Source: Aphrophora alni (taxonomy: Eukaryota > Arthropoda > Insecta > Hemiptera > Aphrophoridae). From it: a DNA stretch of 64,000 nt. The number at the start of each line of letters is the position of its first letter. The first letter of the stretch is position 1. The notes under the pieces are model-generated. The model did not search any database. It saw only the letters and a program-made list of their open reading frames with translations, and was not told the DNA's origin. Positions 11,101 through 26,100 of this stretch are shown here, piece by piece. The stretch covers positions 10,755,138-10,819,137 of the forward strand of contig OY740771.1 in assembly GCA_963513935.1 (NCBI GenBank), written 5' to 3'. The position numbers were made by a program, and so were the translations under genes.

Positions 11101-14100
11101 CTGTAACATAAAAAGAAAATCTACTTTTAATTATTTATCTACAACTAACATTACAAAAAGGAAAATGTTTTGGGTCTTTTACGTTTTCCACCCACAATGT
11201 TTTTGTTTTTTGTGTGTGTTTTCCCCTTCCAGATAATAAAACGCTTCCTATGAATTTTGTTAAAGTTTTTCTGAGTTGTGTATAACAGTTAGTTTGTGAC
11301 TCACTATTTAGAAGCTTTACTAGAATTTTGATCAATATAATATACGTATATAAGAAAAACTTTTTTTAAATTAGGCCTATAGATTTCATTATTAAAAATT
11401 ACATAATAGTATGTGTGTTTTAGAATTGATTAATGATAAACTTTTAAGTTTTAAGTAATATCTTATGTTTAAAATAATATTTTCCTTATTTTAATGAAAA
11501 TTTTTGCAGCTTTTTAGCATAGAACAGACAATACATGGCGGTTTCTGGGGACAATAATTGAGCGACAACAGAAGCCTGAATTCCAAAAAGCCATTATCAG
11601 TATTGCAGCATTGGCGACATTTTATGGTAGTTTAGTCAAATAAATATCTAGCCTAAGTCTCATAATTATGTATCTAGTAACTAAGTTAAATGTAATAGTA
11701 AAGTTTATGTAATATTGAAAATTAAAAAAATTACGTTCAATTTGAAATTAAACTAAAACAAATTAAATGTCGACCAAACATTGGGAAGCCATTTTAAAGG
11801 CGGTGGTGTTGTTAGGATTTAGGGTAAATTTATAATTTAAAGTTAAGTTAGATGAAATAAATATCCTAAGTCCACTCTATAGACATCAGAGTATAAACAA
11901 TCATTACGACAGAGTACAAAAAGTTAGGGAATTACCTAACTTGCAACCTACTAACACGTCACAAATAACCAAGAGTATATAAGCCAAGATTAGTAGAAAA
12001 TTGGGGTCAGACGCAGCAAGGAGATACTAACAATAAATGGTCGGCGGGGGAAGTTGGCACAAGGTTGCTGGGAGGACCAGTGGAAGACTGCGGGAATGTG
12101 ACCAGGGTGCTGTCACAGGATAAGATCACTAATCCAAGAGAAATAGATATGAGGGATCAATACAAACACAGAGTCACTAGAGGTTGCTAATAGGAAGGTA
12201 AGCAAGCTCCATGTGTAAAGAAATTCAGTATATTCTTGGAATATAATATATATATATATATAAATTCTGTCAAATAACTGGGATAGCTCTGGAACGAAAG
12301 CTTAGGATATTTAACTAATAAATTAGTTTGGTATTAAACGTCAATATCTATATGTATTAGAATAATTAATAATAATAAACTATGAAATTGTCAATACAAA
12401 CATTTTTAGCACTGAATCATTGATTGCCTAAATCATTTTCATTTTATTAGAACACGACTGTGAAGTGAAGAACCCCCTTTGATCCCTAAACCTTATCACC
12501 AGTGAAAGAAATAAGTAGTGAAAAAAATCAGTGAAATGTTTCCAAACTAATAACATTTACAAACTCTAAAATTTGAAGAAAAGGTCACGAAACCTGTCTA
12601 TAAATATAACCTGTGTTAATAATTTAACCTAACCTAATGGGTGCTGTAGTCCTATAAAAAAGAAGATCCAAACACGGTAATGAAAATTTATTTTTTCATT
12701 CTCACTTAGGAACATTTTTTTGGGAGATTGTGACGATTATTATTTTTGGTTTTGTGGATTGCAAGTGAGAAAGTTAATGCAAGATTTGTTACATAAATAA
12801 ATTGAAATTAATATGCCAATCCTATCCATACTTACTCAAAAACGTTACATAGACCTACCTTGGTAATTCCTTCATCAATATCGGTTATTGTTTTCTGACA
12901 GTTCTGTACATCTGTTGTTTTACTTAAAATTATCTTAGAAAGCTCTGTAAATCTTTTTTCCTTTATCATTAGAACACTTTCTAAATCTGATATACTGTCT
13001 CCTAAATCATCTATTTCTTTCTGCACTTGTGCTTTTTTCATTTTTTCTTCTTCCATTACTGAAATACAAGTTATGAAACAATTTTATTATTATTTTAAAA
13101 CAAATGTTTAAAACGCCAATCTTTAGATACATTAATGAACAGTTATCAATATACAAAATGTTTCTAAATGGACACATAGATTTCATAAACAGTTTTATTA
13201 AAAACAAGTGTAAAATATTACTTAAACGAATAAATATCATATTTATATCTCAAATTTTTCTGAGGATTAGTAGATTTCAATATGTGCAGTAAATGTCGCA
13301 AATCTTTCAGAGTACACCACGTTCTTCATATGCACCCACAGGAAAAAAAAATCAAGAAGGGTAATGACAGGGACTTTGTGGCAATCACACAATTGGTCAA
13401 TGATTTCTCATTTATTTTAGGATACCGAATATGTAATGTAGCATGGACTAGATTACTGTATTGGAGTAGAGCACTATCTCGTTAAAAATTTAATCCTTTG
13501 TCTGCTTCAGTATTGTTCAATTGTGAAAAGACAAAAAGTTCAAAGCTATCATAGTAATTAATTATTAAGATGAGAATATATGCAATGGTGTTTCAGTCAT
13601 AAATTACAGCTTTTAATGGAATGTGTCCGAGAAAATTTGTGTCTTGAATACAAGGATAAAGATATACGTATTTACATACACAGTCTGGATTCTGGATTAC
13701 AGGCTTTAAAAACCCTGGATTCTAATGAATTCAGATCAAAGTTAATCTCTGATTATTTCAGAATCACATCACAGTTAGAGGGGCACATCAATGTTACACT
13801 TTGGTGGGGCTTCTGAATATGCTGGGATTACTGGGAATGAATGTACAGATGTGATTGCTAACAAAGCATCAGCAGCGAAAATCATAGAACCTGAGCCGTT
13901 TTGTGGCATATCCTAGAGTCTGGCTATACAAGTCATTAACATTTGGGCTCACAAAGAACACGAGAGGAGATCAAAGAATATATAACGTTTAAGGATGACT
14001 AAACTCCCACTTCGCAGAACCTCTAAGCAAATCGCACCTGACCTTCTTTTTTTACAGCACTATATGAAGAAACGGCTTACCTGTTTTATGAAGAAAATAA

Positions 14101-17100
14101 ACATAAGGTGGGCACATTCACTTGGGAGTTTCTATGTAGGGAATGTGGTCTAGATGAGGAACCTGCAGATCACCTAATCTTTGAATGTGAATGCTCTGAT
14201 TGGAAAGGAAAAGACACTTGGATCTTTGACAAAGTGACAAACAATTAGACAATCTTGTCAGAAAGATTGTGAAGTTCACAAAGCTTACAGTATTTCTGCG
14301 GATACCTAGGGACATCAAAACATCTATTTTCGATTTGAGGGCATAATGTGCATAGAAGATAAACTGCACAATTAATTGACCAAATTACAGCGCTCGCATA
14401 ATTTTACCCGCTGTATTCACAGATCGCTAAGCAATCTCTATGATCTCTACTGATTATATTTAAGACTATTTGAAGAAACTAAAATACACAGAACATGTGG
14501 AATACTAGTTTTATCATTATTTATTAGTTTGAAATGAATTTTGAAATCAAGTGTTTCTTTTCTAATCAGCTGTCTCAGACTCGAGTGTAAATTGCTAATA
14601 TGGTAAACAAGAAAAAGTTTCTGTCTTTTACACAGTATTTTTTATCGTATTTTTCTCAAATTTGTATACTATTTTGTTATGGTTTAGAAAGAATCGTTGC
14701 ATTTAAATTATGTGTAAAGATTGTTTTACCATTTTGTTTGTGATGTTTTTATAGTTTTTAAAAGATAAGGTATAGTGTTTATCAGCTGATGTTTTTATAG
14801 TTTAGTTCTGTAATTACTTTTGTTTATAACTCTTTTAATAGTTTTTTAGTAAGTTCAAAGTGTTTTAGTGGTGGAGTCTTATAATGACTCATGTTATAAA
14901 TTAAATATAAATATTTGAACGAACAGTTGCAAGTGCTTTCTAAAACACCCCCAAAAAGTACTGCAGCAGGCATTATTCCTTACCACAAAATCTCCCACAT
15001 TGAAGGGTTAAAGAAGAAGAAAAATTAATCTGATTATTAAATTTAAATGTTTTAAAATGTACATGGTTTCTACATCTTACTCAAAATTAATAGATATCCC
15101 GAGCAACCTCCAATAAGTATACTTTTTAAAAATAATTTAAAATGTATATAACAATGGTTGGTACTCTGCGCAATTAAGCTTGGACTGGGCATCAATAGTA
15201 TTATAGTGATGAAATTGTGACAATTCTATGAAATTTTAGTCATAGGGACTATTCAAGAGTGTCTGTAACTTTTTAAAGGAACAAGAAGTGTTATAAAAGA
15301 AAAGTCACAAGTGAAGCCATTCATATCAGAAAAAATTATGGAAAGAAACTGAGAGTGCATTCGATGTGGGGCTGTTTATTTTTATTGTAGAATAAATTTT
15401 TTAAATTTTAAAACCAGACAAACAAAAATTCAAACTTTTTTTTTTACGATTAATAATAATTATCAGAGTATATCAAAGAAAATATAGCTACATACATGAT
15501 ACCACTTCATTGACACAGTCTATAAGTTGATGAGCGTTTGTTTCTATCCGGTTTCCATTTTGAAATGTCATAATAATAGCATCCAATTCTGAAAACAATA
15601 TAAATTATTATTTTATAGAATAGACTTATTCATTGTGTAACTTAGCATAATATTACAATTATTTCTAAAGAATGGTGATGAAGGTAGTTAAACATAGTGG
15701 TTTTTAGTTGAAAACGCATTACCGGTACCCTAATAAAAAGAGAAATTTATAAAGAGGATTAATGACTTGTATATTGATGCATGTAAGACAAACATCTCAG
15801 CTGCTGTTGTTAACAAAATTCAAAAATTGACTGGGACATATGGTATTTACCCAGCCCCATTGTATAACATAATATAAACAGATCCTCTAAATGTAATGCC
15901 CAAAAGTTCATTTCTTTTGTAGAAATGTTAAATTGTATTGGTAGATCAAGGGGTCTTATCAAGTAAAACAGTTGTTGACAAGGTCTTCTGAACCTTGCAA
16001 TTGTGTGCATCACTACTTTCTTGATGTCGACTAAGCCTCATTGGGGCACGTGGATGATTATATATTTAAAGTCTTCATTCACGTCAATGTCCCATGCATG
16101 TGTGAAAAAGCCTTCACTTGCTATGATCATGTGTCATTGAGTCATTTTATGTGTTGAATCACATTTTTCTGGGAGATCAAGGTTCAAAATTATATTTTTG
16201 ACATTAACTTCGCTATTTGTTAACCTAAAGATGGTGGGGTTTTTGTACCACTACTTTTAGAATTGAAATCTGTAAATTTTTATCTAATTTTGTGTAATAA
16301 AATTTTTATTTAGTAAATAAGAGCAGGAGGGTGTGCTACTTGGTATAGTGATACCCCGACTTACGCGATTTTTGAACCAGAAGATTCAATTCAATTCGTC
16401 CTTGAGTGCCGGCTCGCCGGCATTAATTAATTTCCCCACTCCGTCTGTACTAGTGTTCAGTATACAATTCCTTTCATTTCAGTTTATGACATGGTGGGAC
16501 ATGTTTCACGAGAAATCGACGCATACAGTAGCCACAAATGATTACTGTGCAGTATTTTGTATTACCGGTAGTTTATATTATGTGTTCGTTATATCTATGG
16601 AGACTTGATAGACTCTACTATATCATCCAAATGAAGTGGAACTGATTCTTTTGCATCAAACAAGAAAAGAAAAACATTATCTTTGGAATGTAAACTTGAC
16701 ATTATCAAAGATTTCAGTGGAAAAATAAAAATTTGTAAATTGGCAAAGAAGTTTAATCTGCCGGAATCGACAGTCAGAACAATTATAAAAGACTAGCAGA
16801 GTACCCGTCCTTCGTACGGAGTTAACGTATATCTGTATTGAGTGTTAAGGGAGTTTTCAAGGCCAGTGGGGCAGTGCCCTGATGGAATTTCTAAATAAAA
16901 ATGGGTCCAGTAGTTTTTACGTGATTGAGTAACACACACACACACAGACACCATTAGATTTTTATATAATAGTATAAAGAAGAAAAAATCTTGTAGCTGT
17001 AAAAAATGCTCTATCATTGAATTCAAGCATCATTCATAAACGTCATGGTGTCATCCCTGATATTGATAAAATGTTAAATTTATAGTGTGATAATCAAGTA

Positions 17101-20100
17101 AGTGTGAAAAATTGTCCTGTTGATCAGAACCTGTTGTGCTCTCAAGCTAAGCTGATTTTTTGAGATATTTGAAAAGAAGAAACTAAGAAAGTGGCTAAAG
17201 ATGAAATGTTTAAAGTTAGTAACGGTTGGTTCAGCCAATTCAAAAATCGTTGTAATGGTATACCATTGCATAATATGGAAAGGCGGCTAGCACTGATAAA
17301 GAGGCTGCATCTCTTTATCCAGAAAAACTGAAAGCTGTGATAGAAGAAGGTGGCTTTACCAACCAAACCATATTCAACGTGGATGAGACTGGCCTGTGTT
17401 AGAAGATGTCTAAAAGACCTTTCATCGCACATTAAGAGAAAACCTTTCCAGATTTTAAGGCCACCAAAGATAGATTGACAGTGATGGTTGGCGTGAATGC
17501 AGCTGGTGATTGTAAGTTAAAACCTCTCTTAGTTTACCGCTCAGAAAAACTAAGAACATTAAAAAATTAATCTAAAGCTGGCTTGCCCATGATTTGGAAG
17601 TCGAATCGTAAGGCTAGGATGACAGCTATCCTTTATGAGGACTGGTTTCATCATCACTTCATACCTGAAGTTGAATTTTATTGCCAATCTAATTTAAATC
17701 CCATTTAAAGTCATGCACCAGGTCATCTTCCTGCTACTTTAACTAATTTTGATCCACACATGAAAGTTGTATTTTTGCCACCAAATACAACCAGCTTGCT
17801 TCAACCAAAGGTGCAAGGAGTCATTAAAACATTCAAAGCTTATTACACGAGACGATCGTTTGCACATCTGCATGAAGCTATGAGACAAAACAACGCCCTC
17901 TCTGTTAGAGATTTTTGGAAACAATTCAATGTTTTAGATGCCGTGAGAATTATTGGACAATCTTGAAATGAAATCTAACAAAAAACTTTAAATCGAGTCT
18001 GGGAAAAACTGAGTCCATTTTTTTTCACCACTGAAACTCAGGCGGAATCAGAGCCAGTTGAAATTGGTAATGTGATTGAAGAATTATTGATCTTGCCAGA
18101 CAAATAAATTTAGAAGTAGGTAGTGATGACGTTCAAGAACTGCTAGATTCACACAATCAGGAGCTGACAACTGATGAGATCATAGAAATGCGTGAGCAAG
18201 ACCTTGAAGAACTTGAATCTTTAAACCCAGTTCATTAGAAAATTGTAAACTTGATGATGACCTCAAGATTGATTACGGTTGGAAACTTGACAGAAAAGTT
18301 CAGTTCAATTGAAAAAGGGTTACAAATTTTGGAAAACAGACTCCAACGAAAAGCATTTCTACTACAAAACAAGAAATAAAAACATTATTTGCGTACTAAG
18401 AGGAAATTTTGTGTGAGAAGGAAAAACCGTTGATCCGTCAGACGACTTTCTTAGATTTTATAAATCCTTCTACATCAAAATAACTTTGGTTTACGTGTTT
18501 GCATTACACAATATGTAAATATAATTGCAATAGTTATAATCTGAGACTTTATTACACATTTCTCTTTTAAATTATTATTTTCTTTAATCTCCTATCCCAA
18601 TTAAACATAATTTCTATGTATTTATATGCTAAATTGTACCCCGACTTATGGGAAATCTACTTACATGGTTATCGCTCGGTCCCACCTATCGCGTAAGTTC
18701 GGGGTATTACTGTACTTAGCTTTAGGTTTATTATTAGTTTAGCTGTAAATGTTAACCCTTTGCACTCGTCTGGCCAAATAGTTATCTGAGTTTACCCGCC
18801 ATTGTTTACGGTGTCGCCGTGCGCACAGCTCGGGTGGCCAGCAGTGCTGGCCACGTAACTTTTCTGGCTAGGTCCGCAGCCATATTGACTGTTCTGTCGC
18901 ACCAGCTCGGAATTAATTTTAGACCATTCACCACAATTATTGGTACATAGGATGAAAGAATGACAAACGAAAGCATATTTTATTTCTATATAGTTTTAAT
19001 AAATGAACTTAAACACATTTTTGCAGTTTTTATATTTAAAAAAAAAATATTTGATATACTTTTATTATAAAAACAAAATTGCATGAACTGTTGCTACAAT
19101 GTGAGTCACAAACTACTTTTAATTTTTTGAAAAACAAATTTTAAACCCTTTTCAATTTTGAACTTAGGTATCTTTTCCAAAATGGCGACTAAATTTTTTT
19201 TATGATTCTTTAAATAATAATAGAATATAAGTTCAATAAATAATGGTTGAAAAACAAACAAAAGTTTAGATTTAAATGTATTCGAACAAAATCGGTCGAG
19301 AAAAAAAAAATTGTATATTGTTTTGCTGACATTTCAAAAGTTTTTTTATTGGAACAGATTCTTCTTAATCCCCCCACCCCACATTAATCATTATAACGTC
19401 AATATCCGATTCTTTTCCTAAAATGTTGCCAGATAAAGAAAATTTGTTAAAAAAAAATAAATCTCAAAATTGTATGGTAATATGTGCTTGATCATAATTA
19501 ATCAAGAATGAAAATTATGAATTTCTTTCTTGGAACTAATTCTTCTTAATTCCTCCACCACTTTTATCATAAAGGGTATGAAAAAGTTAATTAAGGGTAA
19601 GTTTATTTCTGATTCTTGTCTATATGTCTTTATCCAAAACTCGCCTACAGAAACAAAATCCCAAAAATTGTTTGTAATATGAGCTTGATCATAATTAATT
19701 GAAAATGAAAATTTTATAATTTTTTTTAGAATAAATTCTCCTTAATTTTCCCTCCTGATTTTAGTTTGTTCCGCGCTTCTGAGAAAGGAAATTTTAATCC
19801 CTATGTAATCCCATATAGTCTTTTTTTTTTTAAATATGTTTTAGACGCAAACAGAAACAGTTTATCTTAATACCTATTAATACGATATACCACAAATACA
19901 TAAATACCAGTAGAGAAATGAAAAAAAGTTTCAGATTTAATAGGTTTTTTACACTTTTTTGAATGGATATAAAAAAATTTAACCAAAAAGTAAAATTAAT
20001 TTGAAAACAGCATTTTAAACAAAATCTGTCGAGAAGAAAAGTTTTAATCATAACATCTGTAGATTTGAAATGTTGGAGAAAATTCTCTTTCCGATTTTTA

Positions 20101-23100
20101 AGTGGTTTTGAAAATAGAAAATTTTATTCCATTTTAAAATTGTCCCACATTTCTTTATTCAAAATTGTGCCCAAAGGAATAGTTTTTAGATAATAACTTT
20201 TAAAATATTAATTGAACTATCGCTAGGCACTATAACAACAGAGGGCTTTTATCAAAGGTTTTATTCAGCAAAGGACTATCTGAATTGTTTTAGATTTTTT
20301 TTGTACAATTTATTATTTACCCTCCCAAACGTTTTAGACAATATCGTAAAAAGAAGAAAAAAAAAAAAAAAAAAAAAAAAAAGAGTAAAAATATCTTATT
20401 TATTTCATATTATGAGATGTAAAAAAAATAATATTTTTAACTGGTCAGAACATTTAAAGGTAGACATGAAGGACAAAACTGTTTTCTAATCATTTGTAAA
20501 TATTTATAAGTATAGTGGAACTCGAGCGTGCTAATGTTCCGACGAAATGAAAATTGCACTTAAAATTGTAATGTTTTTATTTAAACATAATTTGCATGGT
20601 TATATAAAATATTATTTGACAACTTTGTATTCGTCTTTTTCATTTTGACGTTTCATAACAGCTACATCATCTAAAAAACTAACAATAGTAAAAATTCCTT
20701 TTTTTTATTAATTAAAAAATTAATAGGTTTTGAGACACTGTACCTATTATGTGTATATAGCTGCAATTAAAAAAAAAAATTTTTTTAATGCTGTTTATTT
20801 TCGTGGCCAGCACTAGTGGCCTCCCGAGCGTTCGAGTAATTTCATGTTGGCCATCCGAGCTACGCGTGCCTACGCAAGTAATTAATTCTGACTTGAAGCG
20901 TAAATGGCTGCGGCCAGCGGTGCTGGCCACCCGATCTGTGCGTTCAACTTATAGTAATGGTTACCGAGCACAAAGGGTTAAAAGGATGATGACTATGTAC
21001 TTAATTAAGGGTACAATAAACATACTAAATTTATTATAATCTTAGTTTTGTTTCTTGTTTATGTGGTTCAAAGAATCCTTGTTTTCCTTATCTATTTTAT
21101 CTTTTCTATATATGAGAAAGTAAAAATTAAAAAATCAGAACCAAAAATGATCTTAAATATAATCAGTAAAATTACCTATAACAGATGGCTTCAAACTGAA
21201 ATTTATTTGACTATACAGAATTACTTTTTTCTGAAACTTGTGACATTATTTGAGCACTTTCCACAATCTGTAACAATTTAAATTCAACTCTATTACATAT
21301 AATTTACTTACAATACAGCAAATATACAATTATACAAACACTAGGTAACAAATTAAATACGTTTTATTCTTTAAAATATTATATTATTCTAGATTCCTGC
21401 TAGGATTTTTACATAATTATGTTTAGTTAAATTGTAGGCCATTCCTAGTCTTGTCATGTTAGAGTACATCCACTTTTAAAAGCTAATTATGTACTCAATA
21501 ATCTCAATCTTATATTTAATTTGCTAAGGAATTTATCCGAGGCATATTTCTTCTTTAGGGATGATTTTAATTATTAAGGTATCAAATTAAACTCTCTCAC
21601 CAGCAGATTTGCCCAAAAATGATTTGTTTTCCTTGGAAACACTTATTTAGTAATAAATTTATCATTTAAATAACATCACTGTTAAGGGTAAATAACATGT
21701 TTCAGAAAAAAATCTGAAACAAGTGTTATAAATTCTCAAATACATTTTATTTTGTTATTTTGTTTGAGAATTACAACAGCTGCTTTTAAATAATTTTTTG
21801 TTTAACTTATGTAATCCTTACTTTTTGTTTGCAGATTCACGTTATGTTTGTGATTGATTGGTTTTAACATATGTAAACCATATACACATTATCTTGCAAA
21901 ATTAAACTGTTTAAATTCTTAAATATGTTTTAAATTATCTTTAAATTAACTTATATAGTGCTTAAAGATAATAAAACACAATTGGTGGTGGTGTATATAA
22001 GATAACTTGTAAAATCTGTAATTCATGTAATGTATGTCAAACAGGACATATTTTAACAGGACGTTTGATACAAAAAATCTATATTTTGATGTAGTTGATC
22101 TTTCTGATGAATATAGATATTGCAGTGCTTTGATGTTTCATTGTGAGATTGGCATAACACCATTGTGTTGTCACAAATAGAACATAAGAATAGATATTCC
22201 CCAGGCCCATCTAGACTTACAAAATCTAATTACAAGTGATACACCACTTTCATGACATTATCTGTTAAAAATCAGGAGCTACAACAACGTACTGGTCTTC
22301 CCTTCATTTGGAGCCGATGTTGAATGCCTCCTGGTGTGGGCCCCATCCTGGTGTTTTGCTAGTCTTCGGTCAGTTATACATAATGGATGTAGTTATTCGA
22401 AACTGTTAAAATTTTTAACTGAAAATGACTAGTAATTATAAAAGGATTCGATGACATACCGTTCCAGCTAACAATATAAATAACATATATTTGCTAATCC
22501 GTAGTCTATAATGTACAAATTAAAAAAAAACTTTAATGTTTAACAAACATTTGAGAAACTGCTTAGAGAAGTCTTTAAATTAATTTATGAAATGCATAGC
22601 CTATTTACCTTAGACAATGCATCCTCATACCCATTTAACTTGTTCACAATATTATCTATTTCTATGAGCTTCGTCTTTTTCTCTTCCTTGTAAACTTTTA
22701 ATTTATCTTTTAGGTTTTCTATTTCATTTTGTAATTGTGTCGCTTCAGATCCAAATTCTTCAATTTCTTCTTGTAACTTTAGTTTTTTAAATTCTGTCTC
22801 TTCCCTAGCTGAAAAATGAATAAATTGTATTTTAATACCTAGCAACTAATAGCAAAATATAAATAATAATATTTTAGCTTACTCTTGTCCACATAGGCCT
22901 ACTTCTTTGAGTGATTTACAATCAAAATAATAATTCATTGCTAAAAGAATATTTCTTGGGAAACCTCCTCACAAAAAATCTTGTGTTACCGGTAACTCAC
23001 GAAAAATAATAAACCGTACACTTACTTTCTTACACACCCACTAAACAAAATCATTGCCATCTTCACGAAAAATGTCTCTATAATGTACTACAATCATTGT

Positions 23101-26100
23101 GAAAAAAACAAAATATTTCTTCCCGATTTTTCTTATAAAAGATAAGTAGGTATGAAAGGGTCAGTCTTCCTACACCAACTTCTATAAATGTTACAAAAAT
23201 ATTTATATACCGTATTTAAATAAAACTTTAGATTTTATTTTATATTATAAACTCGTCCTAAGTTTAAATCATTTGATTGAAATCAAGTTTTGATAACGAT
23301 TAGAGGTTTAATTTTTTAAATTAAGTTATTCCTAAACCATAATTTTCACATCGACTTCTTGTAATTTGGCACACTGGTTTGTGTAACTAAGCTCGACATT
23401 TCATTAAAATCAAAGTGAAATCAATAATAGGGCTTATTTTAAGAAACTATAGTCTGTTATAACAGCTTTAAAAAATAGTTTATGACTTATAATTCAACAG
23501 CAAGTATTATTGAAGATTTGATGATCAATAAGATAAGTTATGTTTTGTTTGATTCCATTTTATACTTATTTTAATCAAATTATTTAAACTGATTTTGAGA
23601 AAATTATGATTTTGAGTTTTGGTTTTTTGCAACTACCCCCAAATTTTGTGTTAAGGGAAATGAAAAAAAAAAACACCAATTGAAAAACGCGAGATATGAT
23701 CAAAATCATCCATTCGTTTAAATTGAAAAGCCCTACACATACATAATTCCATAAATCACTTTTTCGGACAACTATAAGAAAATCATTTCGTCTATAATAA
23801 ATAAGCTGAACATTTAAACACAAAAAAAGTTATGGTGAATAAAGGATTTATAAAATTTTGTGTAGAAAGTTTTCTGTTTTCAATATAACGTAATTAGTGA
23901 AAACCATTTTGGCGCTGCGCTGTCCTTGTATATCTGTAGTAGATTGTTTTTCAACTCCTAAAATATTTTAATCTAACCTAATACAAATTATGTATGTTTA
24001 GTTCATAGCTTGAACAAGTTCATTATTGAAGTTTTACACTGAAATTTATGTAAAATATCAAATTTTTAAACTTTTATCTTTTATGTTCCTTAATAGTTCT
24101 ACTATATAGGCCTAATATAACCAAAATGGGATTGATCGCTGGAAAATTGTGATCACTGTAACACCAGGCCACTCAGGATACTGCTAACAGGATTGGTTAG
24201 CAGTTTTGGGTTACTGATGGAATCGACACAATGAAAGTCATAGACTAGTACCATGGCATGAGCTGGTAATTTGGATAATCACTAGGTCTCTTTATTATAT
24301 GATTAGGTATAATATTTTCTAATGAATTATATAAAACATTATGTCCTTTTTGTTGATAGCTGTAAATTTACACATTTTTGGTCATCTTTTACAAGCTCAG
24401 AAAGGGACAATATCAGTAGAAACAGTTCTGATGCATAATAAAATACAAACTGATAATATTATTAGTGATGTAAAATTTAAATTTTAAACAATCTAAATCG
24501 CTTTAATAGTGTGTTCATGAAATTGGCTCCAGCGGTCTAGGTACACATTATTTAGACATATACCCAAGTTAAATCAGTAATTGTTTACTGTGACTGCAAC
24601 CGGTCTTTTTGGCGATTTTTAAAAATAATGTTCTACATAGACATACCTTATTTATTAATAATAAAATTAATAAAAGTTTTCAACACGGAGCTAACTTTTT
24701 CACCAAATGTCGCATTTCAAAACTTTTTAAAACTACGGAATTCAATGCATTTATAAATCACTGAAGCCAACCAACATTGAGTGTGGTTAGTACTTTGATG
24801 TGTAGGCCTAACCACTTGGGACCGCACAATTTCTTGTAATTTACCCGTAGGTGAGGTAAGGTGGCTATATATACAGCCACCTTACTTGACCTTTCAAGGT
24901 AAAAATTCACGTACAAACCTACTTTAACACGTAATTCACTTAACTTAGAAAAGTTGAAATTATGTTTTTTTCGTGAAAAGGTTAGCTCTGCATTAAAAAT
25001 TTATTGGTAATTCTGAGCAATTACTTGGTCAACCCTAAACCTTTTTATATTTTACTACGATAATGTAGAGATGTATGTGAAACTAAAAAAACATAATTTA
25101 GGCCCCGGAAAGTTAATATATATATGCTATATACAAATAGAAATTACCTCAGTAATCGCCGGGTTCAACGTCCTCATCCGAGTCAGCGGCAACTGGATCA
25201 GTGTTCTGTTGCGATGGTTCCCCATTGTAAACTTCACCGATAGCCCGAAACAAATGGTGTAGTCTTTGTTTGTAATTAACAACAAGTAGTCTCTCATTAA
25301 CAACAACACACATTTCCCTGAGATAGTTACTCCAGTCAACAACAGCATGATCTGACAAGTTTAGTTCATTTAATAACAGTTCATGACGTGGAGGTTTCAA
25401 CAAAGCCCAGATGGCAACAAAACGACAAATAGTTTGCTGTGACAAATTATGATTCTCAAACCACGTATTTTTATACTGCGACACGTATTTTTTACACTGA
25501 ATTTTGACCTTTTTTTTACTACTATTCACTGACTCGATTCTATTCCAACAGTTAAACGTGTGTTTTTCTTCATTTAACGTCATCGACCCGCCACATGTTG
25601 GACACACTTTGGTACGTTGCAAAACGCCGTGTTAACTTTTCCTGATCTTCACTTAAAACCGTGAAACTAATTAACGTGTTCTCACACCCGTCACATAAAA
25701 AAGGATTATTGGAGGAACCACTAGCCATAACGGTACTGTCACAACTGGCCTTCCGCGCGTCTCCCGCAAGCGTTATCGCGTGGACTTTGAACCTTCTTAT
25801 CGCTCGGCAACCTGTACGATGGCCTTGCGGGCCTTGAATTATATGTTTCTTGCTTTCTGAGAACATCCTTATGACCGTAGTAAAATATGAAAAAGTTTGG
25901 GGTTGACCAAGTAATTGCTCAGAATTACCAATTTATTTTATTATTAAGAAATAAGGTACGTAGAACGTGATTTTAAAAAATTGACAAAAATAATGGTTGC
26001 AGTCTCAGTAAACAATTACCATTAAATCCAGTTTTGACCAAATCTAAAAATGAGAGTTTAGTACAACTAAAGGATGACACTGTTAGTCCCAACTAACAAA

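Larger units (their letters stand above)
24576..26021. mobile_element. Inverted-repeat element with 7-bp target duplication, hosting a Merlin insertion
   Basis: The ends are about 90-bp imperfect inverted repeats beginning GTAATTGTTTACTGWGACTG and continuing to a shared ACCTTATTT. The flanks are TTAAATC at 24569-24575 and 26022-26028. Without the nested Merlin copy (25006-25929) the element is about 520 bp and has no coding capacity. A perfect 11-bp hairpin (GTAAGGTGGCT, 24856-24885) lies inside it. The class is not identified. Confidence 0.65.

Noticed and set aside
10791..11335. Short minus-strand frames as extra exons of the coiled-coil gene
   Set aside because: The gene already ends in a stop at 11053 with good phase; these frames lack matching splice signals.
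12620..12640. CCTAA repeats resembling the insect telomere repeat
   Set aside because: Only about two units; chance or decayed repeat.
13282..13485. Zinc-finger-like frame MCSKCRKSF
   Set aside because: Only one Cys pair and one possible His position fit; there is no second His at the right spacing and no neighbouring fingers.
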